Part shown: one piece after another, positions 15,748 through 23,648 of the stretch
Numbering within the stretch: position 1 is the stretch's first letter
How the letters are laid out: each line of letters starts with the position of its first letter
NCBI GenBank assembly: GCA_938031185.1
Contig: CALHGX010000001.1
Location: forward strand, 1-36,249
Reading direction: 5' to 3'
DNA length: 36,249 nucleotides
Source of the DNA: an uncultured bacterium
GTDB lineage: Bacteria > Verrucomicrobiota > Kiritimatiellia > CAIKKV01 > CALHGX01
Notes under the pieces: generated by a model
The model's input: the letters and a program-made list of their open reading frames with translations, nothing else
The model's database searches: none
What the model was told of the DNA's origin: nothing
Program-made: the position numbers and the translations under genes

Positions 15748-16081
15748 ATGAGCCGCCAAATCGCCTTGGATGCCGTCCGGCCGCGGGCGACGCCGCAGTT
15801 GGCCCGCACAGAATACTGCCTCGAGCATTATCGCGCTCTTATGGAACGACCACCGGGACCGGGGCTGAAGCAGCCCGGCACGGTCGTCCGATTTGTCGAC
15901 TTGTGGGACCTGGTTTCATGTTCATCGCGTGCGCCGGATTGTCTGGGGATTGGGAGAACGGGGGACGTTGCACAGACAGGGGGCACGCCGAAGCCGAAGT
16001 CATTATTCAGCACGACGATTTCGTTTGGACCGCGGGGCCGTTCATGCACCCGGATGAATACCGCAAGGTGACCATCCCGCG
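15748..16081 (+). pseudogene. Broken MtaA/HemE (URO-D)-like gene, N-terminal part only
   Basis: From ATG 15748 the frame reads MSRQIALDAVRPRATPQLAR, TEYCLEHYRALMERP and FVDLWDL, then loses sense. The third frame takes over with FMFIACAGLSGDWENGGRCT, DRGHAEAEV and FMHPDEYRKV, ending IPRYAELW. Joined, these form the N-terminal ~110 residues of a uroporphyrinogen-decarboxylase-superfamily protein of the MtaA/HemE-like type. The switch sits at 15912-15915, where a single missing base (GxT TTC ATG TTC) explains the break. Similarity stops about where the convergent aguB gene ends (16082), so the remaining two thirds are gone. An intact but different family member lies at 21.7 kb. Confidence 0.6.
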
Positions 16082-16990
16082 CTACGCAGAACTATGGCCC
16101 GCTACGGAAGGATCGTCGGCAAAGCGTTTTAGCAGCCCTTGGTAAGCGTCAATACGGCGGTCCCGCAGGAACGGCCACGCCCGGCGCACGCTTTCGCTGC
16201 GCGCGCGATTCAGCGTCACAATCAACGTTTCCTCGTTGTCCGCCCCCGCTTGCGCCAGCAATTCCCCCTGGCAGCCAACGACCATGGAGTGTCCCCAGAA
16301 CTGAATGCCGGGCGGCCCGGCCGGTGTTTCCAAGCCGATGCGGTTGACGCTCAAGACCGGCAGGCCATTCGCAATCGCATGAGCGCGCTGGATGGCGATC
16401 CAGGCGTCAAGCTGTCGTTGTTTCTCGGCCGCCTCATCTCGGGGATCCCATCCGATGGCCGTGGGGTAGATGAGGACATCGGCGCCTTCGAGCGCCATCA
16501 GGCGCGCGGCTTCGGGGTACCACTGATCCCAGCATACCAGCACGCCCAGAAACCCAAGGGACGTTTCGATGGGACGAAACCCCAAGTCCCCGGGCGTGAA
16601 GTAGTACTTCTCATAATACCCCGGATCATCGGGAATGTGCATTTTGCGATATCGTCCGGCCAGCCGGCCATCCGTATCCAACACGACGGCCGTATTATGG
16701 TAGAGGCCCGCAGCGCGCCGCTCAAAGACAGAGCCGACCACCACGAGGCCCAGTTCCTTCGCCTGCCGGCTCAGAAAGTCCGTTGTTGGCCCCGGAATCG
16801 GTTCGGCCAGGTCGAACCACGTCGGATCCTCCTGCTGGCAGAAATAGAGCGACCCGTGCAGTTCGGAGAGTGCGACCAGTTGCGCACCGGCGCGTCGGGC
16901 CTCCCGTAAGGCGCACGCCACCTTCTCAAGGTTGTCCTCCCGCCGCGGCCCATAGGTCTGCTGGATCAGAGCTGCTGTGAGATTACTCAT
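16082..16990 (-). CDS. aguB: N-carbamoylputrescine amidase
   Basis: A 302-residue nitrilase-fold amidohydrolase converting N-carbamoylputrescine to putrescine, CO2 and ammonia. The Glu-Lys-Cys triad is visible: LSELHGSLYF (Glu43), YRKMHIPDDP (Lys116) and VLVCWDQWYPE (Cys153). QQTYGPRREDNLEKV at the start, and GYYEKYYFTPGD are typical of plant and bacterial AguB. Length matches the family (about 295). It is the last gene of a minus-strand operon, overlapping aguA by 4 bases (ATGA), so the two pathway steps are translationally coupled. The stop abuts the convergent pseudogene. Confidence 0.93.
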   Translation of the reverse strand: MSNLTAALIQQTYGPRREDNLEKVACALREARRAGAQLVALSELHGSLYFCQQEDPTWFDLAEPIPGPTTDFLSRQAKELGLVVVGSVFERRAAGLYHNTAVVLDTDGRLAGRYRKMHIPDDPGYYEKYYFTPGDLGFRPIETSLGFLGVLVCWDQWYPEAARLMALEGADVLIYPTAIGWDPRDEAAEKQRQLDAWIAIQRAHAIANGLPVLSVNRIGLETPAGPPGIQFWGHSMVVGCQGELLAQAGADNEETLIVTLNRARSESVRRAWPFLRDRRIDAYQGLLKRFADDPSVAGHSSA

Positions 16991-18027
16991 GCCAGCACCC
17001 CTTTCGGCAACTGCATGGTCATACAGTGAACAGCGCCATGCTGGCGGATCAGGGACGAAGCGTCAATGGGGATCACCGAGCGTCCGGAAAAGGCGGCCGC
17101 CACCGTTTTGAGCGCCACGGCATCGGCGGGGTCGCGATACACAGGCACCAGCACCCCTTCATTAATCACCAAGAAATTGGCATAGGAGAGAGGCAGCCGG
17201 GCCCCTTGTTCGTCGTATCGCGCCTTCGGCCAAGGCAACGGCAGCAGCCGATAGGGGCGGCCGTCTGCGGTTCGGAACTCGCGCAGTTCCTTCTCCATGG
17301 CTTGCAGTTCCGCATAATGCTCATCGTTCGGATCGTCGCACCGCACATAAAGCAGGGTGTCGTCCGGCGCGAACCGCGCGAGCATGTCCACATGGGAATC
17401 CGTGTCATCGCCGGCCAAGTAGCCATGGCGCAGCCATAAAATGCGCTCGACACCCAAATGCTTCCGAAGCGCTTCTCCAATTTCGGCCGGCCCATACTGC
17501 GGATTCCGATTCGGATGGAGCAGGCAGGCGTGTGTGGTCAATGCTGTGCCTTGCCCATCGGTGTCGAGACTGCCGCCTTCTAGTACAAACGGGATTTTTC
17601 GAACCGGCGCATGCAGAACGCCCGTTGCAGCCAGTTGGTCAATAGCCACATCGTCCAGCGTGGCCGGATATTTGCCGCCCCATCCGTTGAAAATAAAATC
17701 AAGCAGGCAGGGCTGTCCTTCTTCGTACACCGTTAGCGGCCCAAAATCCCTTGTCCACGTGTCGTTCAAGTCCGCCGCCATCACCGTAAGCTGCTTGGGC
17801 TGCGCGCCGGCGCACAAAAGGGCCTCACGAGCCGCGGCTGGTTCACGCGCCAGAACGAGAACCCTTTCCGTTCGGCTTGTGTGGGCCGCAATAGAAGCCA
17901 CCGCACGCCGCGCCTCCGCCAGCAAGGGGCGCCAATCCATGCGTTCGTCCGGCCAAGCCAGCAGCACGCCATCCTGCGGTTCCCATTCAGCGGGCCATCG
18001 AATTTCGTTTGGAGGGGTACGGCTCAT
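16987..18027 (-). CDS. aguA: Agmatine deiminase
   Basis: A 346-residue member of the peptidyl-arginine-deiminase fold, hydrolysing agmatine to N-carbamoylputrescine and ammonia. Visible features are RWPAEWEPQDGVLLAWPDE at the N-terminus, MAADLNDTWTRDFGP (substrate Asp), FVLEGGSLDTDGQGT, and LAGDDTDSHVDMLARF (catalytic His/Asp). The C-terminal RQHGAVHCMTMQLPKG carries the nucleophile Cys335. Overlaps of 4 bases with both aguB (downstream) and the phosphoesterase gene (upstream) indicate tight coupling. The pair makes putrescine from agmatine. No arginine decarboxylase is seen nearby, so agmatine is made elsewhere or imported. Confidence 0.95.
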   Translation of the reverse strand: MSRTPPNEIRWPAEWEPQDGVLLAWPDERMDWRPLLAEARRAVASIAAHTSRTERVLVLAREPAAAREALLCAGAQPKQLTVMAADLNDTWTRDFGPLTVYEEGQPCLLDFIFNGWGGKYPATLDDVAIDQLAATGVLHAPVRKIPFVLEGGSLDTDGQGTALTTHACLLHPNRNPQYGPAEIGEALRKHLGVERILWLRHGYLAGDDTDSHVDMLARFAPDDTLLYVRCDDPNDEHYAELQAMEKELREFRTADGRPYRLLPLPWPKARYDEQGARLPLSYANFLVINEGVLVPVYRDPADAVALKTVAAAFSGRSVIPIDASSLIRQHGAVHCMTMQLPKGVLA

Positions 18028-18734
18028 GTGGGGCTTGTGGGCGGAGGCAGATCAGCGCCAGCGACGGGGCGCAGCGTTATGCGCTCGTCATTCACCTCCA
18101 GGTAGTAGGGGGCAGGCTCGGTCCAACTGCCGGTGTTGAAATAGCGGACCCCCTCCATCTCGCGCTCTTCAGGGCCATGCGTATGCCCGCAGGCCACGGC
18201 GGCGTAGCCCCGGGCCCGGGCGAAACGAACGGCACGGCGAACCACAAGATCGCACAGCGCCTTGTATCCTCTGGACCACTTCTTGGCGTACTGGGCCACA
18301 TGAATGGACTCGCCGCCCAGGCGGACGCGAATCACATGCAGCAGGTGCAGACATCCGAACAGGGCATGGTGGCCGGGCAACGGTGGGCCGAAGCGGTTTC
18401 CGTGGGCGACGTAGAGCCGTTGTTCGACATTCCAATGCTCTGCAAACTGGAAACGATGCGGAACGCGAAGGACGCAGCCTTCGTCATGATTGCCGAACAC
18501 CCAGATGACAGGGCGGCGAAACGATTCCTCGCCCAGTCGCTCGAGGACGGCCTGATCAGGCGGAGCCAGCCGTCTTCGCCGGTGATCCAAGGTGTCGCCA
18601 TTGAGGACCAGCGTGCTCCCTTCCGGAAGCTGTGCGAGGAACCGAAGAAAAAGGTCGCGCTGCAAGTGCGAGGAACCGATATGCACGTCGCTAATGACAG
18701 TCGCCTTCATCGCGGCATTCGAATTACGCCCCAT
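18024..18734 (-). CDS. Calcineurin-like metallophosphoesterase (COG2908 type)
   Basis: A 236-residue dimetal phosphoesterase. Metal ligands occur in the standard order: ISDVHIGSS (Asp16, His18), LVLNGDTLDH, VFGNHDEG, YVAHGNRFG and AVACGHTHGPE. The block HVAQYAKKWSRGYK resembles the COG2908 group that includes UDP-2,3-diacylglucosamine hydrolase LpxH and uncharacterised relatives. The true substrate is unknown. The start is uncertain: ATG 18734 overlaps the upstream gene's stop by 11 bases, whereas ATG 18710 would give 228 residues, closer to the usual N-terminus. The gene lies between a polymer ligase/polymerase and aguA in one overlapping operon. Confidence 0.8.
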   Translation of the reverse strand: MGRNSNAAMKATVISDVHIGSSHLQRDLFLRFLAQLPEGSTLVLNGDTLDHRRRRLAPPDQAVLERLGEESFRRPVIWVFGNHDEGCVLRVPHRFQFAEHWNVEQRLYVAHGNRFGPPLPGHHALFGCLHLLHVIRVRLGGESIHVAQYAKKWSRGYKALCDLVVRRAVRFARARGYAAVACGHTHGPEEREMEGVRYFNTGSWTEPAPYYLEVNDERITLRPVAGADLPPPTSPT

Positions 18735-20076
18735 CCGCCGGCGTTGGCTCAGGCTCGCTCAAGCCGACGCCGATCAGCGCGGCGAACATCCAGACCGTGG
18801 CCGGCATTTGCAGATTAAAATCGCCGAGCGAATGAAAGGCCATGGCGATGGCCACCAGCAGAACGGCCAGCGGCAGTGCCGCGTGGTGTGACGGCCTTCG
18901 TTCGCGCTCAGCTCGCCACCTTCGCCAAAGCATGGCCATGCCAACCCCCGCGCCTATCAGGAAGAGCAGCAGCCCCGCGACGCCATATTCCTCCAGAAGC
19001 TGCGCCCAATCGTTGTGCACCTCGTAGGAATGAAACCAGGTGTTCGTAAAGGTCGGCCAGCGGCCTGTAGTGCGATCGCCATCCGGTGTGGCGGCCACAT
19101 GAAACCAATAATGCCGATGCATGCCAGGGCCTATACCCATGACTGGCGACAACCGCCACGCTCTCAGGGCGGCGGCGGTCATTTGGTAGCGATCGGAATG
19201 TTCAAAATTCCGCCATGGATACCTCTTGAACCGCTCCACTAAAGCGCCGCCCCGCCACAAGGCCAGCGCGACAAGACTGAGCGCAACCAACGGGAGCAAA
19301 GCGCGTATTGTCCAACGCCAACGAGGAGACCAAATAGCCGGCGCCCATAGCCACCAGAAGAAAAGAATCACTCCCACGGTCAGAATCCCGCCGCGGGATT
19401 GGCTGGCGGCAACGCCCAGTACGGCCAGAGCGATAACGGACAACAGCAGCAGGCGTTTGAGCGGGCCTGTTTCCCGGGCCGCCAGCATAGCCAGGGCCAT
19501 CGCGAACAGGATTTCCATGATGCCCGAAAAATGGTCAGGACAGAAATACGAGCCGGTCATGCGTCCGGCTTCGACGTACTGGGAATAGCCCGGCCGCCAA
19601 AGCACGAGGCGGCTGCCGGTGATCCAATGATTGATAACGCCGTAGGCGCCGAGGGCAATGAGATTGAGGAACATCAAGCGCCACAACCATTGCCGATGCG
19701 ATGGCCGCAGCCCGAATGCGGTGATGGAGGCGACCAATGCCGCGCCCCAATGCAGCCCCACGCTGCGCTCGGCATCCATGTACACTTCCGTCCGCAGAAG
19801 CCGCACCACGGCGTAAACGAGAAACGGGATCCACGCCAGCAGGGTGGCGACCGCCGCCTTGGAAAAATTCAGCCCTGCGCCGTCGCCCAGCATGCCGGAC
19901 AGAAAAAGGCGGAGGCCAAACAGCAGGCCGGCCGCCAGCACGCCCGTCGCGAAAGTCCAGTACCACCACATCTCCCATGCGCCGAAGAACCATGGCGCGG
20001 GTAAAAGCGCAGCCATCAGCAAGACGAACGTCGTGCGCTCCAGCACCGCACGCTCTTTCTTGATCGTTGGTTTCAC
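18724..20076 (-). CDS. O-antigen ligase/polymerase (Wzy_C) family membrane protein
   Basis: A protein of about 450 residues with around 11 membrane helices and one large periplasmic loop. The motif TGSYFCPDHFSGIMEILFAM, SQSRGGILTVGVILFF and the loop block SPVMGIGPGMHRHYWFHVAA with HNDWAQLLEEYGVAG match the Wzy_C/O-antigen ligase family. These enzymes polymerise or transfer undecaprenyl-linked glycans (WaaL, Wzy, PglL). GTG 20076 is chosen because a strong promoter (TTGACG-18-TATAGT) lies inside the longer open frame, which reaches an ATG at 20130 that could not be on that transcript. It heads the operon with the phosphoesterase and agu genes. Ligase, polymerase and O-oligosaccharyltransferase cannot be separated by eye. 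Confidence 0.82.
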   Translation of the reverse strand: MKPTIKKERAVLERTTFVLLMAALLPAPWFFGAWEMWWYWTFATGVLAAGLLFGLRLFLSGMLGDGAGLNFSKAAVATLLAWIPFLVYAVVRLLRTEVYMDAERSVGLHWGAALVASITAFGLRPSHRQWLWRLMFLNLIALGAYGVINHWITGSRLVLWRPGYSQYVEAGRMTGSYFCPDHFSGIMEILFAMALAMLAARETGPLKRLLLLSVIALAVLGVAASQSRGGILTVGVILFFWWLWAPAIWSPRWRWTIRALLPLVALSLVALALWRGGALVERFKRYPWRNFEHSDRYQMTAAALRAWRLSPVMGIGPGMHRHYWFHVAATPDGDRTTGRWPTFTNTWFHSYEVHNDWAQLLEEYGVAGLLLFLIGAGVGMAMLWRRWRAERERRPSHHAALPLAVLLVAIAMAFHSLGDFNLQMPATVWMFAALIGVGLSEPEPTPADGA

Positions 20077-20085
20077 CGAGTTCCG

Positions 20086-20115
20086 ACTATAGGAAGGGGC
20101 TCGCGGAAGCGTCAA
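20086..20115 (-). promoter_or_regulatory. Strong promoter of the polymer-ligase/agu operon
   Basis: On the minus strand, TTGACG (20115-20110), 18 bases, TATAGT (20091-20086). Nine bases separate the -10 box from GTG 20076, predicting an untranslated leader of 0-3 nt. It sits inside what would be coding sequence if the ATG at 20130 were used, so it decides the start of the O-antigen ligase-like gene. Confidence 0.6.
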
Positions 20116-20167
20116 ACGAGAAAGCGGCATTGATTTTCATCCCTGATCCGGGCAGTCTTCCGGGGTC

Positions 20168-21148
20168 ATGTCGGACGTTTTGCCAGAACCCGCATTGATT
20201 CTCAGTCCCCCGGATGTCGTGGCGTGGCGTCGAACATTCCCAGCCCGTTCGGACGTCGTGGCGGTGGTCACCGGTTCCTATGATCTGCTTCAGCCGGGCA
20301 ACCTCCTGGCCTTGCGGCGGGCCGCAGCCGGGGACCGGGCCGTTTGTGTGGTCCTGGAGACGGATGGCGCCGCCAAGCGGCACATGGCGGCCGGACGTCC
20401 GGAGCATGACCTCATCACCCGCTGCGAGATGGTATCCCATCTGCGGGATGCCGCAGTGGTCACGAGTTTGACGCCCGAGCGGTTCCCGCGTTTCTTCGAA
20501 GAGTTGCAGCCATACACGGTGGTGTCTTGTTCCAGCCAACCGCCGGATGCGTTGGCGGCGCTGGCCGAGGCGTCTGCTGATGCGCGCGAGCGCTTCCCTC
20601 CCCTTTCAGGGTGTTTTACCGAGGAAATCCATACGGCCATCTATTCCGGTCGCACGCCCGTGGAGTGGACGCCATCGGAACACTACCCGGCGCCCTCTCG
20701 CGACCGACGTTCCGCGCTGCCAGTCACGGGAGGGACGTCGGTGACGGTCAACGGCTGCTTTGATGTCCTGCACTTGGGGCACTTGCGCTTCCTGGCGGAC
20801 GCGCGGCGGCATGGGACCGCTCTGACGGTGCTAATGAATGATGACGATTCCATCCGGCGCTACAAGGGACCCACTCGACCGGTTTTTCCGCTGGCCTTTC
20901 GGATGGCGGCGCTACAAGCATTGCGTTGGGTGGATGCGGTCGTGCCTTTTTCGGAAGACACGCCGTTGCGAATGCTCTGCGAGTTGCGTCCGACCATTCA
21001 CGTCAAGGGCGGCAGTTACGAGGAGGATCGGGTGCGCGCCGAGCGCGAGTGTCTGGCAGCGTGGGGCGGCCAACTGGCGTTTCTCCCGATGGTGGAAGGG
21101 TTCAGCACCTCGGCCTATATTCGACGCGTGCTGGAGCGCTTTGTCTAA
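20168..21148 (+). CDS. Tandem nucleotidyltransferase, HldE-C/RfaE2-like, first domain degenerate
   Basis: A 326-residue protein made of two similar cytidylyltransferase-fold halves. The second half (about 190-326) is typical of ADP-heptose synthase nucleotidyltransferase domains: VTVNGCFDVLHLGHLRFLAD with HLGH at 202-205, LMNDDDSIRRYKGPTRPV, HVKGGSYEED and EGFSTSAYIRR. The first half (about 28-125) aligns with it (VVTGSYDLLQPGNLLALRRA, LITRCEMVSHLRDAAVV) but has QPGN at 42-45 in place of HxGH, so it is probably non-catalytic. The intact half should adenylylate a sugar-1-phosphate such as heptose-1-phosphate for LPS; the substrate is inferred. It is followed after 29 bases by apt. Confidence 0.8.
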   Translation: MSDVLPEPALILSPPDVVAWRRTFPARSDVVAVVTGSYDLLQPGNLLALRRAAAGDRAVCVVLETDGAAKRHMAAGRPEHDLITRCEMVSHLRDAAVVTSLTPERFPRFFEELQPYTVVSCSSQPPDALAALAEASADARERFPPLSGCFTEEIHTAIYSGRTPVEWTPSEHYPAPSRDRRSALPVTGGTSVTVNGCFDVLHLGHLRFLADARRHGTALTVLMNDDDSIRRYKGPTRPVFPLAFRMAALQALRWVDAVVPFSEDTPLRMLCELRPTIHVKGGSYEEDRVRAERECLAAWGGQLAFLPMVEGFSTSAYIRRVLERFV

Positions 21149-21177
21149 CGGGATGGCGCAAGAGGAGGACATGACCC

Positions 21178-21699
21178 ATGACGGTGGACAGGTTGAAGGC
21201 GGCGATCAGGGATGTACCGGATTTCCCGAAACCCGGCATCTTGTTCAAGGATATCACCCCCATTCTGGGGGATCCGGATTTGTTTCGCGAGGCGGTGAAC
21301 ATTTTTGTTGATCGGCATCGCGACCGTGGGATTGGAAAAGTCGCGGTGATTGACGCGCGCGGGTTCATTTTCGGCGCGGCCATTGCCTATCAGCTCGGCG
21401 TCGGCATTGTGCCGATCCGTAAGAAAGGGAAGCTGCCCTATCGGACGCATGAGGAATCGTACGAGCTGGAATATGGCGCCGCCACGCTGGCTGTGCATGT
21501 GGACGCCTTCCGGCCCGGCGAGCGGGTGCTGCTGGTGGACGACCTGCTGGCCACGGGTGGAACAGCGCTTGCGTCGGCCAATCTCATACGCCGCGCCCAA
21601 GCAACGGTGGCGGAAATAGATTTTCTTATCGAGCTGGAATTCCTTCAAGGACGCCATAAGCTGAGAGATTATTCCGTCTACTCCGCCATAAAATTTTGA
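21178..21699 (+). CDS. apt: Adenine phosphoribosyltransferase
   Basis: A 173-residue purine-salvage enzyme: adenine + PRPP to AMP + PPi. It begins RLKAAIRDVPDFPKPGILFK with DITPIL, the adenine-site N-terminus of APRT. IDARGFIFGAAIAYQLG, VPIRKKGKLPY and YELEYG follow, then the PRPP loop VLLVDDLLATGGTA at 117-130. Length is the bacterial norm. AGAGGAGGA lies 9-17 bases before the ATG. The HldE-like gene upstream and the MtaA-like gene 29 bases downstream read in the same direction. Confidence 0.95.
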   Translation: MTVDRLKAAIRDVPDFPKPGILFKDITPILGDPDLFREAVNIFVDRHRDRGIGKVAVIDARGFIFGAAIAYQLGVGIVPIRKKGKLPYRTHEESYELEYGAATLAVHVDAFRPGERVLLVDDLLATGGTALASANLIRRAQATVAEIDFLIELEFLQGRHKLRDYSVYSAIKF

Positions 21700-21728
21700 C
21701 GTGCGCGCCACATCACAAGGAATACGCA

Positions 21729-22805
21729 ATGGCAGGGCTTTTGTATCGTGAAGACATGGATGACGTTCGCGCGCGCCTGACGACGTGGTGGCATGGCGGC
21801 GATATCGGGCGTCCGGCGATGTTGATCACCGCCCCCAGAGAAACGCCGGTGGAGTCGGTGCCCGTGCTGCCCGAGCCGCCGGGATGGGTCACGGACTATT
21901 CCACGCGGGATTTCGACTACCGAGTGAATCTGGCCGCCCGCGCATGCGTCGCCACTTGGTACATGGGGGAAGCCGTGCCGGTGGTGTCGCCCGATCTGGG
22001 ACCCAACACCTTGGCGCTTTACCTGGGGTGCCAGGGGGTCGAGCAACCGGGCACCGTCTGGTTTGAGCCGTTCATTGAGGATCCGGATCAGGCGCGGTTC
22101 GAATTGCAGAAGGACGGTTTCTACTGGCAATTCAGCCTTCGCCTCGCCCAAGAGGAACTGCGCATCGGCCGGCGGAAGTTTCTGCTCCAATTTCCCGACT
22201 TGATCGAAGGGCTGGACACCTTGGCCGGCATGCGCGGAACGGAGCGGCTACTGTTTGACCTAGTGGAGCGACCGGAGTGGGTGGCACGGTGTCTCCGCCA
22301 AATCACGGACCGATACTTTCATGCCTACGACGTATGGTACGACCTCATTCGCGACGAGGTCGGCGGCTCCGTGTTCTGGTGTTGGGCGCCCGGGCGCATG
22401 GCCAAGTTCCAGTGCGACTTCTCCGCCATGATTTCGCCGGACATGTTCGGCGAGTTCATGAAGCCCGTGCTGGTGGAGATGTGCGAGCGGGTTTCCTACT
22501 CCATGTATCATTGGGACGGACCGGGAGCCTTGCCGCATCATGACCACCTGTTGTCCATCCCGGCTCTGGACATGATCCAGTGGACAGCGGGCGCGGGGGC
22601 AGAACCACCTGCGGATCGCCGCTGGTGGCCCTACTACCACAAGACCGTGGAAGCGGGGAAGAAACTGTTCATCCGCTGCGACACGCTGGACAGCTTGCAC
22701 GCGCTTAAGCGGGAATTCGGCTCCCGGTTGAAGCAGTTCTTGATCGGCATGACCGCGGCCTCTCCCGCAGAGGCCACCGCCTTGCTCAAGGCGGCGGAAG
22801 TGTGA
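21729..22805 (+). CDS. Uroporphyrinogen-decarboxylase-superfamily protein (MtaA/HemE-like), role unknown
   Basis: A 358-residue (beta/alpha)8-barrel protein of the URO-D/MtaA/CmuA superfamily. Features are LQFPDLIEGLDTLAGMRGTE (barrel core), VGGSVFWCWAPGRMAKFQCD, then FSAMISPDMFGEFMKPVLVE, YHWDGPGALPHHDHLLSIPA and DMIQWTAGAG. It lacks the N-terminal R-Q-A-G-R block of true HemE, so heme synthesis is unlikely. Relatives include corrinoid-dependent methyltransferases, in which His/Cys bind zinc; YHWDGPG and the HHDH cluster are candidate metal ligands. The start ATG 21729 has AAGGAA upstream; longer in-frame starts lack one. Many copies of unknown function occur in PVC and Thermotogae genomes. 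Confidence 0.75.
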   Translation: MAGLLYREDMDDVRARLTTWWHGGDIGRPAMLITAPRETPVESVPVLPEPPGWVTDYSTRDFDYRVNLAARACVATWYMGEAVPVVSPDLGPNTLALYLGCQGVEQPGTVWFEPFIEDPDQARFELQKDGFYWQFSLRLAQEELRIGRRKFLLQFPDLIEGLDTLAGMRGTERLLFDLVERPEWVARCLRQITDRYFHAYDVWYDLIRDEVGGSVFWCWAPGRMAKFQCDFSAMISPDMFGEFMKPVLVEMCERVSYSMYHWDGPGALPHHDHLLSIPALDMIQWTAGAGAEPPADRRWWPYYHKTVEAGKKLFIRCDTLDSLHALKREFGSRLKQFLIGMTAASPAEATALLKAAEV

Positions 22806-22823
22806 GTCGCCGTACGCTCCGGC

Positions 22824-23447
22824 TCAACCTGGCCGCACGACGGCTACGATGATCACCGCCAGCGCCACCAGGAAATAGGCCAGCGCTTTGGCCCACAAGG
22901 GAAACGGCTGTGCCTCGGAAGGATCCGGCACATGAAGTGAAGCCACGATCGAGTTCATGGTTTGTTCCATTTCCCCCGTTGGCATCGTCCGACTTTGGAG
23001 CCGGATTTCAATGTCGCGCGGTGTGGCCGGCACACGCGCGCGCTGGACTCGCAAAGGGCGTTGATCCTCGACATCTGCGGGGCGATCAGCCGCCGCCTGT
23101 ATTGTCAATGGCTCGAGATAGGAACGCTGGATAAGATAATTCTCTTCGGCTCGGACTCGCCACTCCGCCTGCTCCTGTTCGACGTTTCGACCGGCGCGCA
23201 AGATGGTCAGCCACGCATCCCCCTGCCCATCGCTTCCGCGGCGGGTAAAAAGGTGGAGCAATTGGGGCCCCGCTTCCTCAGGCAAGGGGCGTTCCACAAA
23301 ATCGTCCGGCACATCAAGGGAAAACCCCTGCTGGGGATTGTGCAGCGGCGCGGCAATCGCGAAACGGGCCACGCCAAAGAGTAAGACAACCGCCAATGAT
23401 CCCCATAGAAGACCTGTGACAAACGCGCGCATCACCTGAAACCACAC
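22824..23447 (-). CDS. Hypothetical membrane-anchored envelope protein
   Basis: A 207-residue protein that I cannot assign. An N-terminal hydrophobic stretch (VTGLLWGSLAVVLLFGVARF) could be a signal anchor or signal peptide. A soluble domain follows, beginning NPQQGFSLDVPDDFVERPLP. This recalls the PsbP/DcrB-like envelope domains that start with a 'gFs-ldvP-dg' strand. A C-terminal membrane helix is ALAYFLVALAVIIVAVV. The start is taken as GTG 23447, since a consensus -35 (TTGACA) and a fair -10 end 9 bases before it. ATG 23432 is the alternative. It is convergent with the MtaA-like gene and divergent from the glycan operon. Confidence 0.65.
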   Translation of the reverse strand: MWFQVMRAFVTGLLWGSLAVVLLFGVARFAIAAPLHNPQQGFSLDVPDDFVERPLPEEAGPQLLHLFTRRGSDGQGDAWLTILRAGRNVEQEQAEWRVRAEENYLIQRSYLEPLTIQAAADRPADVEDQRPLRVQRARVPATPRDIEIRLQSRTMPTGEMEQTMNSIVASLHVPDPSEAQPFPLWAKALAYFLVALAVIIVAVVRPG

Positions 23448-23456
23448 GCTGGTAAA

Positions 23457-23485
23457 ATTGTTTCACACAACTTCTGACCTGTCAA
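23457..23485 (-). promoter_or_regulatory. Promoter of the hypothetical envelope protein gene
   Basis: On the minus strand, a perfect -35 TTGACA (23485-23480), 17 bases, AACAAT (23462-23457). Nine bases then separate it from GTG 23447, again predicting a leaderless or nearly leaderless transcript. Confidence 0.45.
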
Positions 23486-23648
23486 AAGGCTTTTGCCATC
23501 AGCCGAGCCGGCCAGAACAGAAAAACAAGAGCCGCATGAACTCGGCGCTCCGCCCCCCACAGAGCGTTGTGCGCTGAATTGCATTCCCAAACGAAGTTGG
23601 TACGTTTTGGCCATTTCCTAGGCGCAGAAACTCTAAAGGGAAGACCGT

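Noticed and set aside
21729-22805. True uroporphyrinogen decarboxylase HemE
   Set aside because: The conserved N-terminal substrate-binding block of HemE is absent and no heme genes are nearby; it fits the MtaA/CmuA-like branch.
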